Assembly: GCA_015501585.1 (NCBI GenBank)
Contig: JADNRY010000125.1
Location: 116,097-180,096, forward strand
DNA from: Rhodocollybia butyracea
Lineage: Eukaryota; Basidiomycota; Agaricomycetes; Agaricales; Omphalotaceae
Length of the DNA: 64,000 bases
Direction: 5' to 3'
The position numbers and the translations under genes were made by a program. Below are positions 57,006 to 64,000 of this stretch, piece by piece; the first letter of the stretch is position 1, and each line of letters begins with the position of its first letter. Below the pieces are notes generated by a model. It was not told where the DNA came from, made no database searches, and saw only the letters and a program-made list of their open reading frames with translations.

Positions 57006-57349
57006 ATGAGGTAAGTATGTGAACGTTATAGCAACGTGAACTTTATATTACTTAAAAGCAAGGGAGCACTGGAGTTGAGCAGGAGACAGTTGTTTGGGTT
57101 CGGGAGGCGGCATATGGTCGGGAGGCGGGATATGCGTAACGCGTGATCTCGGTGCACTAGATCTCGGTGCACTAGATCTCGGTACTAGCTTTCCGGTACC
57201 CGAGAAATATCTTACAACATCAAAGTCCACATGAAATATAGCGCTTTTATTGCGCTACTGTACAATAGCGGATCTTTATGGTAACTGCCTATGCCATCCC
57301 ACCCCCCATGTCAAAGGCTACTATCTATGTCTACTGGGCGTATGAGGTG

Positions 57350-57585
57350 GTCTCAAGCTCAAGCAACAACACGAAAGTGTGGTTGTTGGCAGCGGGCCTG
57401 GCAGGACGGAGGCTGTGGCTATGGTGCGCAGCAGCTAATCTCGTCATCGTTTTCAACGCCAAACACAAATAAAACCAACGCCGTCTCAAGCTCAGACAGC
57501 GCTAAGATGTGGCTGTCCGGTGATGGAGGCTGTGACTGAATGGCGCAGCCGCAAGTCTCGTTGTCGTTGTCCACGCCGACAATGA
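57350..57585. repeat. Diverged two-copy tandem repeat
   Basis: Two imperfect units of about 120 bp, each starting GTCTCAAGCTCA and ending CAACGCC or CACGCC, with a shared GGAGGCTGTG core. Just upstream (57150-57185), ATCTCGGTGCACTAG is repeated twice. Confidence 0.6.
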
Positions 57586-57989
57586 GAAATAGTACTTTTG
57601 TCTGCTAAACTCGGAGAGCAGCAAGACACTTGGTATGCGCACGTATGTGGCAAATTCCAGGGGAATCGGACGGTGCTACGAGGCTGGATTACCATAGTTT
57701 TGGATGATGGTGCCAGAAATACCTCAAAGGCTTTCTTCCACTAGATAAGTAGTTTACTGCCTCTTCCCACCGTGAGCCCACCGTATAATTCTCTGAAAAT
57801 CAATCTTGACTGACGTTTATTATACTACTTGATACGTTGGGCAATTATCAGCGTCTTACACTCACGAGATATTATAGTATCTACTGTCTCTCGTTGGGAC
57901 TACTGCTCAGTTGTCGCTTGGGGAGTGCTCGCGTTCTAGAAGTGAAGTTTTTCCACAGTTTTTCTCTCCATCTTTATATTCACACTACT

Positions 57990-58330
57990 CCTTTTCGGCA
58001 ATGATGATAGTAATTCCGCCTCTGATTCACCTTTGCCATTTGCAAAACATGATCCATTTCGTGGACATGTTCCGATTTTCTGCACTAGTTATAGAACTAC
58101 TTTGTTGTAGATCCAAAGTAAGTAAAGTATATCATCAGCCAATGGGAAGATACCCCGTCAGAGAAAACACTCTTCTGGAAACCAAGAAGCTGATGTTGCC
58201 GTGAATAGTCAAAGAGATGGAAGGATTGCGTGCGAAGTCGTCCCAAATATGTCGGAAGGCAGATGCTAGACAGAGCATCAGAATTTCTAAGATGGTAATA
58301 ATCGCGCTGGATCAAGTTACAATAAGTGCT
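57990..58330 (-). pseudogene. Decayed copy of the small membrane gene at 9161
   Basis: Plus-strand words GCAATGAT, TAATTCCGCC, CTGATTCA and ATGTTCCGATTTTC run in the same order as in the coding strand complement of 9225-9355. Further on, GATGTTGCCG, AGAGCATCAGAA and CTAAGATGG match 9577-9733. The copy has many indels and stops and encodes nothing now. The similarity runs on into the flank (58871-58901 matches 9893-9930). Confidence 0.65.
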
Positions 58331-58378
58331 ATAGACTTTACCCTGGGGAAACGTGTTGTTATATACCCGTCATACTTA

Positions 58379-58762
58379 AGGGCTGTTCAATTCTAATCGC
58401 GTTAAAAATCGCGAGTGCTCACGATTCACTCAAATGAGAGCCGACGAGTGCCACCCTGACCCAACCCTGAGTAATAACAAGATGCGCCCGGACCTCCGTG
58501 CCCTCACAGTTTGGCTCGTTCTTACTTTTTGGTAGTACCCATGCCCTAAGTAATGTGTAGGCATTCAACAGATATAAGAATGGTACAAATTAACTAAAAA
58601 GATAGTGTCCTCCTTGTACCTACAGCTTCCTAGAGCTCGATGAGTCCAGTCATGGCTTTGGCATTGCACCTGATATAAGCATCAGGTGGCATCGTCGGCC
58701 TCTCATTTGATTGAATCGTGAGCATTCGCGATTTTTGCCGCAGTTAGAATTGAACAGCCCTT
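58379..58762. mobile_element. Harbinger-like MITE
   Basis: A 384-bp element with inverted repeats of about 80 bp: AGGGCTGTTCAATTCTAA at the left and its complement at the right, continuing through AAAAATCGCGA, GCTCACGATTCA and AATGAGAG. It is flanked by TTA at 58376-58378 and 58763-58765, the classic PIF/Harbinger target. The first 15 bases differ from the ends of the autonomous Harbinger at 38610 at a single position. Confidence 0.85.
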
Positions 58763-59206
58763 TTATGCTCGTCATGTAACAAAAATATGATTGACAAGGT
58801 GCTTGCATGCAAGGTTTGACTCCTAGACTCCCCGATTTATTTTCGTAAAGCCTTATGCAATGTTTCACGCTTCAGGACGTGTGGCCAAAGCGAGTTCTAG
58901 TAAGTTAAAGTTAAAGTTAAAGTTGCTTATACTGACTGACCACAGAAAGTAATCGAGATCGGCAGATCGGACATAACACATCAGTAAGTTCCTACATCCG
59001 ACTCCATCGGACGAACTCTGACATCGGAACACAACAGCGAAAAAATCAGAACACAATGGAAGCCAGCTGTGGTACGATCCTTATTCTCGACTACCAATAA
59101 TTCATCTGTGATTGATTTTCAGAAATAGTGAATAGAGCACATGTGGTCCTTCATAGATCTAGAGCGGGTATAAATGTATCATATTTCAGCCTGGCCTCAC
59201 TCCCAA

Positions 59207-60020
59207 CATGAATCCGGAAGCCGCTACCGATCGTACTGTGAGTCGCACATCCTCTAACAGAAGTTAGGACTCCACTCGAACGGACATATAGACCACCGAA
59301 TATTTTATGGATGAAAAAGTATGGCTACTCATACTTTGAGGTAGACGAAGACAACATAGTCTGGCAAACGGACGACTACGAACCGGTTCGGTAGGTCATT
59401 GTTTTCTGGTAGCCATATTTCTCATTCAGACATTAAGCAGAGGGCGGTGTGTATGACATCGATATATAATGATAAGGATTCTTATTCACTTCTTAGAACT
59501 AATGAGCCAGGACAGGCTGTGGCCAAGGGCAAAGGGATAATGAAAGAACGTCAGGCGTGTTCGTTTTCCGGATCTCCAACTGTTAACTAACTTGTGGTCA
59601 GGACCGGGGTCAGCAAGGGGCGCAACTCCAGCACCAGGTACATCTGGCCCGGCGGGCCAACCGGTGAGCTTCGTCCCACCTCAAACACCCCCAAAATTCT
59701 ATATCAAGCCGGAAGCGCCTCCCATCATCGGAGGTGCCTCTGGACATGGAAGGATGTCGACTGCTCCATTTTTCATCTCGTGGTAGCCCAAGGTCTGACA
59801 GCTTGGTATACCAGTCAGAGTCCGAACGATATCGACGTTCCCATAGGGAGATGGGTAATTTAAGAGAGGGTACAATTTATATCCATCGTAACATGCTGGA
59901 TGGTGGCTTTCAGGTCTGGGTGTGGAAGGTGTTGGAGACAGGTCGAATGGGTTGGCAGGGAGTGGATCTGGATGGCGATACAATCATTCACCCAACAATT
60001 CCAGACGAGGATTGCGTCTG
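59207..60020 (+). CDS. Possible gene, exon structure unresolved
   Basis: Readable exon-like pieces on the plus strand: RPPNILWMKKYGYSYFEVDE, then EDNIVWQTDDYEPV (about 59290-59390); TNEPGQAVAKGKG (about 59500-59540); PPQTPPKFYIKPEAPP or an alternative frame (59590-59800); and MLDGGFQVWVWKVLETGRMG, then DLDGDTIIHPTIPDEDC (to 60020). GT-AG introns can join some of these in phase, but no single model joins all. No family is recognised. It may be a decayed gene. Confidence 0.35.
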
Positions 60021-61082
60021 ACTCGCAATGGAAAACCTAGCTGGGTTTTGACCAATACGCTCGTAACTTACGAGTCACGCAAAATCCTACATCAAGTGAG
60101 ATCTCAAAGTCGACCACGAATGCCCTCAGTTGGGCCACGGGAGGATAGGATAGGATAGCCTCACTATTTTACTCATCTGTCTGTCCGCCTTCATGAATCA
60201 TGGGATGTCTTCCAATTTAAATTATGATGCATGAGTTTAGAGATGTTCACTTGAACCAGAGGTAGTGACAGTGACATGGTCCTATTTCGGAAGGAGACGA
60301 CCGTATATGACTATTATTCAGTTTGCCTGAAACCGTATTTTCAGCTTGAATTACTGTCAATTACTGTAAATCTATTCCAATAAATACCCCGCATGTGAGC
60401 GGGTCGTGCGTCAGTGAAGCTGTAAGTTCGATGTTCAGGTGAATAGGTTTTTCCAAAAACCATGGCCGTCGGGGGAGAGTGACACGTGAATCCCGATATC
60501 GGTACGAAAAATAGACGCGCTCCGCAAAACTAATACACCTTACAAGTTAGTCTACTGGTTGAGAAAATATTTAGATGGACGCCGTGGTTAGCAGTCATTA
60601 TTAAGGTTAGCGAATGTACGTGTATCTTCAGGAAAGAAACCTGGCTAAAGAATAAAACCAGCGCTGGCCGGGACGACTCGATGTCGTTCTGTCCATCTGC
60701 AATATTACGGTTGGGTACGAGACTAGTGTTGACATATCGTTCGGACTCAGATAGCCAGCAAGTCGTTTCAGTCCGAGATAAACTTCCTCAATATTGATTC
60801 ACCATCAGTCAAGGCGGCCAAACAACTGCCTACGGTGGCTTGCAGGGCCGTTTAGGCTTGCCCAGGTCTTCTTACCCAATATGCTGAGAGTTCTAGTAGG
60901 TCTGTCGCCTTCCTCACGAGTATTTGTTCACCTCAAGTCTATAGTGCTTCGGTCCATGGATGGACGAGTCGGAATGGAGATACTTATACTAGTCTCATCA
61001 CCTAATACATATGTCGTGTACTGTCGTGTACCTTCCTCCACCGCGCGTGCCGGGTGCGTATGAGGCGCGATAATCACTTTGG
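60021..61082. other. Intergenic, no supported gene
   Basis: No recognisable gene or repeat. Confidence 0.4.
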
Positions 61083-61615
61083 ATGTCACGATCCTCTTCT
61101 TTTCCCAGCCCTTTTCGTCAACAGCAGCTCGATGATCTAGCTCTTATTAAAAGTCCATCGCCAGATCCTCAGTACACGTTTCATTGTATTTGGGTGATCC
61201 CAACTGCTCATCATTTCATTGAACTACCTTCGAGCGGCATATGTTCGGGTTTGGGTACGCTTGAGGCATTAGCGAACAACGTTCTCGAACATATGCCCTC
61301 CGCCTACGCCCAGAGTGACGAGTATCTTATTTTAGGGTCTACTCAAATCAAACGCCTACTGGTTACATCTCCCAGCTTCTCGAGAAGAGTTTTCTTCGAG
61401 TCGCGTGCCTGCGACGGCAAATACTCGAGTTGAACGTTCGTAATCACTGGTTAGGCCCTAAACAAGGAAGAATCAATTGTGCCAAAGCTCGCAGAATTGA
61501 TATCATTGGAGCTTTCACGGAGGATCTGGATCATCTCGACCTGCTCTTTTATGCTGATATTCCGGTTCGGTTTGTTCGTGCTGTCTCTAAGACACCCACA
61601 AAGTCATATCAGTAA
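61083..61615 (+). CDS. Possible gene, two frames
   Basis: An ATG at 61083 opens a Ser/Gln-rich frame (SRSSSFPSPFRQQQLDDLAL). A later frame to the stop at 61613-61615 reads ARRIDIIGAFTEDLDHLDLL and ADIPVRFVRAVSKTPTKSY and looks like real coding sequence. The join between them was not resolved. A 12-bp hairpin (GGCATATGTTCG with its complement) lies in the middle at about 61238-61297. Family not recognised. Confidence 0.35.
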
Positions 61616-61700
61616 CAGCGAATATTTTCGGCAGCCTTTTATCCTTCCGGTCATGCTATAGACTGTAGGATACAACTGTAAGTATGGCGTATACTTACAC

Positions 61701-62790
61701 GTGCTCTTACACTGCCACCGTCCTTTTATATCTACGTTTCGTTATCCTTCTTCTAGAGAGTATCCCCACCATGATCGTTGTTCTTATTCTTGTTTAGTCG
61801 TCTTCTTTGTTTCTCTGCCGCTCGTAGCACACTGTGTCTCGCCGGAGAATAAACCGTGGTTCTGTCAATATCGTGTGACCATTTTTGGAGTGTCTGTCGA
61901 TACGAAACGACAGCCCTTTCAAACAACCCTGGCACGTCGAGTTTGCAATTATTCCAGCCCTTTTGGATCTTTGGAACCTCGCAGCTTTATATCCTCCCGG
62001 AATGCACCTAATGCTTTGCCACCCCTCTTCCACCAACCGCACACAAAGGCATCGTAATCGTGCCCATCCCTGCGAGTTTGTATCAATCAAGCTTCATATT
62101 GAAAACTTCATCAGTAAATCGGGGAAAGTATGCTATCGGATGACTTGAAATGACAATGCCTACAATAATCCAGCCTATTCATAATCAATTATCATGTACA
62201 TATTTCGATAAGGCTCCTGCCATCATGAGTTGAATATCACATTGTAATATTGTTCCCTCCTAACTTTGCAATGAAACGCTTAGTTTCCGCTCATCTTTTT
62301 GGTGTCACTAAAGTTTCGCCCTCACTCCTCTCTTTCCTCTCGCTTTAAGCAACCCGGCGCGGCAAAGGAAAATTGCTGGAAATCCTAAACCAGAGGTCAT
62401 GTAACGGTCAAGCACCTAAGGGGAGTGTTGATCGAGAAATAAACAGCAAACTAGCTGCCTACAGTAAATGGTCTCATGTTTCAGGCGCGAAAAATGTTGC
62501 AGAAGGTGTAAGTTAAGCGAAGAACCGTTTCAGAAGGGCTGTTCTGCGATGTACTGTAATGGGCCTTTTAATGATGTACTCTACAGATATATCGGTACAA
62601 TTTATATCGGTACAATTTGCTCCCGCTGCATGCGTATGGTAAACACGAGTCGCACTATTTATCTATTGTAATATCTATGGCAAAACCTCTGGAAGTAGTT
62701 TTCGGATGTGGATCTTCTACTATCGGATTGATATAACGGATTGATATTCTTGACTATAGGGGTGGCCACAAGTACCCAACATACCAATCG
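61701..62790. other. Weak coding signal, then spacer
   Basis: 61860-62060 is open in two plus-strand frames and may be an exon of the preceding gene or another short gene. The rest shows nothing. Confidence 0.25.
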
Positions 62791-62799
62791 TGATAAATA

Positions 62800-63352
62800 T
62801 TGGCGGTCAGGCCGTTGCTGGTTACTACTGTCAACACGCAGAGATTACCAGAGTGTGGACAACAATGCCTGGATCGGGGCAACTCATATATCACAAGCAC
62901 GAGAGAAGGCGAGCTAGAACGCATGGGCCGTCCCCAAGGCTCGACATGGATGCGTTCCCTGATACTCGCCCCGCTATATCTACAATACGCTACTCTACTC
63001 AGCTCAACTCCAGATGTATCGGTATGGGAGTAAGGACGTATGTCACCCAGTTATCCATTCTGAAAGGCGCACTCACCGAAAAACATGTTTTCTTTTAGCG
63101 GACACTGCTGACGAAGCAGAATTTGAATATTCCCAGTACCTAGTATAGGTAGAGGGTTTTAGGGACGCAATTTTGAACCAAAAAAACCGTAGATTTTACA
63201 ATTACTGATGTCTTTATCGTTGTTCTTAATGAGACAGTGGTTTTGAGCAGAAGCTTGAAGCTGACTTCAAACAATGGCTTGAAGAGCAACCGGAAATTAA
63301 CCGCATGATTGCCAATGCCAGCCTCGCAAGAAATAAAGACGTCTGGGTAAGC
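62800..63352 (+). CDS. Possible multi-exon gene, fragmentary
   Basis: Three exon-like pieces on the plus strand: LLVTTVNTQRLPECGQQCL (62800-63020), ADTADEAEFEYSQYL (about 63099-63144) and FEQKLEADFKQWLEEQPEIN, RMIANASLARNKDVW (63243-63340), the last followed by a GTAAGC donor. The final piece has clear acidic-helical coding character. Joins and start are uncertain. Family not recognised. Confidence 0.35.
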
Positions 63353-63770
63353 TTTGTCCAAGACCAGCCTCCAACACTTGGAAACAGCGCCTACGCATGG
63401 AAGCACTCAGATATGCATGACGCTTCGTGCACATGCGGCAGCCAGATACTAAGACTTGTTGCAGTGGTATATTGACTAACAGGTGAGCTTCACATGGTTC
63501 TAATTTCGTACTAGTGACCAGGCAACCGGTGTCGCCATCGACCGTCGAGCTTGTATGATCCTTTGCCAGCGTTCAAAGTTAGTAAAGAGACCAAGTAATG
63601 TAGATTGTAGACTAACATTCAACCTCGATGCTCACTTCACATACAGGCGGCATCAAGTTAAAGCTTAAGATGACCGGATTTTCGTGACTATGGCCAACAA
63701 CGAAGAGCCCGTGGACTATGTCTTGAGTATAAAACACGGTGCATTGCACTTTTTAGATACAACTACATAT

Positions 63771-64000
63771 CTGAAAAGTACAATGCACCGAGTCTTACTC
63801 TGTGCGAAATTAGTCGATGGTGGAAAGTCATATCTGGAAAGTACGAGGCGCAGAGTCTTACTCTGTGCGAAATTGGTCGACGATATCTGGAATTGAGCCA
63901 TAGCCTGCAAAGTGCGACGCACTGAGTTGCGAAAGACGCCTATGCACTGAGTCTTACTCTGCGCAAAATTGGACGATACTGCAAAGTCGTATTTTGGAAA
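63771..64000. repeat. Degenerate tandem repeat running to the window edge
   Basis: Units of about 50-70 bp share GAAAGTACGA-like, GAGTCTTACTCTGTGCG and AAATTGGTCGA words, seen at 63776, 63837, and again near 63950 with more decay. The array may continue beyond the window. Confidence 0.7.

Larger units (their letters stand above)
53376..57311. mobile_element. Segment bounded by ~140-bp inverted repeats
   Basis: The left repeat (53376-53525) begins ACATGGGGGGTG and contains AGGCAGTTACCATAAAGATC, then AATAAAAGCGCTATAT and GTGGACTTTGAT. The right repeat (about 57180-57311) is its reverse complement with few mismatches. The two outer ends match, so they could be terminal repeats of one 3.9-kb element. 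No transposase ORF was recognised inside, and no target duplication is clear. Two inverted solo copies of some other repeat are the alternative. Confidence 0.5.

Overview
The window reads as a gene-moderate, transposon-rich piece of a filamentous basidiomycete genome, most likely an Agaricomycete. The reasons are: many genes split by very short GT-AG introns (about 45-65 bp); gene families common in Agaricomycetes (a T5orf172/GIY-YIG-like protein, an F-box plus nucleotidyltransferase-like protein, a WD40 protein with a membrane tail); and a mix of Tnp2/Plavaka-like, DIRS-type, Ty3 chromovirus, Ty1/copia, PIF/Harbinger and hAT elements. The genus cannot be fixed from sequence alone. Exon models were built by hand from reading-frame continuity and splice sites. 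Family names come from motif recognition, not from searches.

Layout. 1-3.8 kb: two non-autonomous elements in sparse DNA. 3.8-22.2 kb: the host gene cluster. It holds a T5orf172 protein, an F-box/nucleotidyltransferase-like protein, a WD40 protein with a C-terminal membrane region, a Hook-type microtubule adaptor, a 502-aa Ser/Thr-rich protein, and a striking set of small single-pass membrane proteins. Three of these (9161-9709, 15451-16016, 19187-19699) have an intron directly after the membrane helix. 22.9-27.4 kb: a six-exon Tnp2-type (CACTA/Plavaka-like) transposase with SAP-like modules. 27.8-28.4 kb: a MITE. 29.1-33.4 kb: a DIRS-like retroelement (Gag, reverse transcriptase, tyrosine recombinase). 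33.9-42.6 kb: a nest of inverted-repeat elements. Within it, one decayed minus-strand ORF is cut at two points, by a PIF/Harbinger element and by a CACTG-ended foldback; the Harbinger element is itself cut by a hAT-type MITE. 42.6-51.3 kb: a 5'-truncated Ty3 chromovirus with broken gag-pol, a foldback inserted in its RNase H region, and an apparently intact six-exon gene on the opposite strand between the chromodomain and the 3' LTR. 51.4-53.3 kb: fragments of another Ty3 element and of a copia element with its LTR. 53.4-57.3 kb: a segment bounded by long inverted repeats and holding two MITEs. 57.9-64 kb: a decayed copy of the small membrane gene, a Harbinger-like MITE, three weakly supported genes and a tandem repeat.

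The most unusual item is the antisense gene at 49214-50436. All six exons are open, splice phases agree throughout, and a CT-rich leader precedes the ATG, while the retrotransposon ORFs around it are broken. Because its introns lie antisense to the element's transcript, it could be carried through retrotransposition with introns intact.
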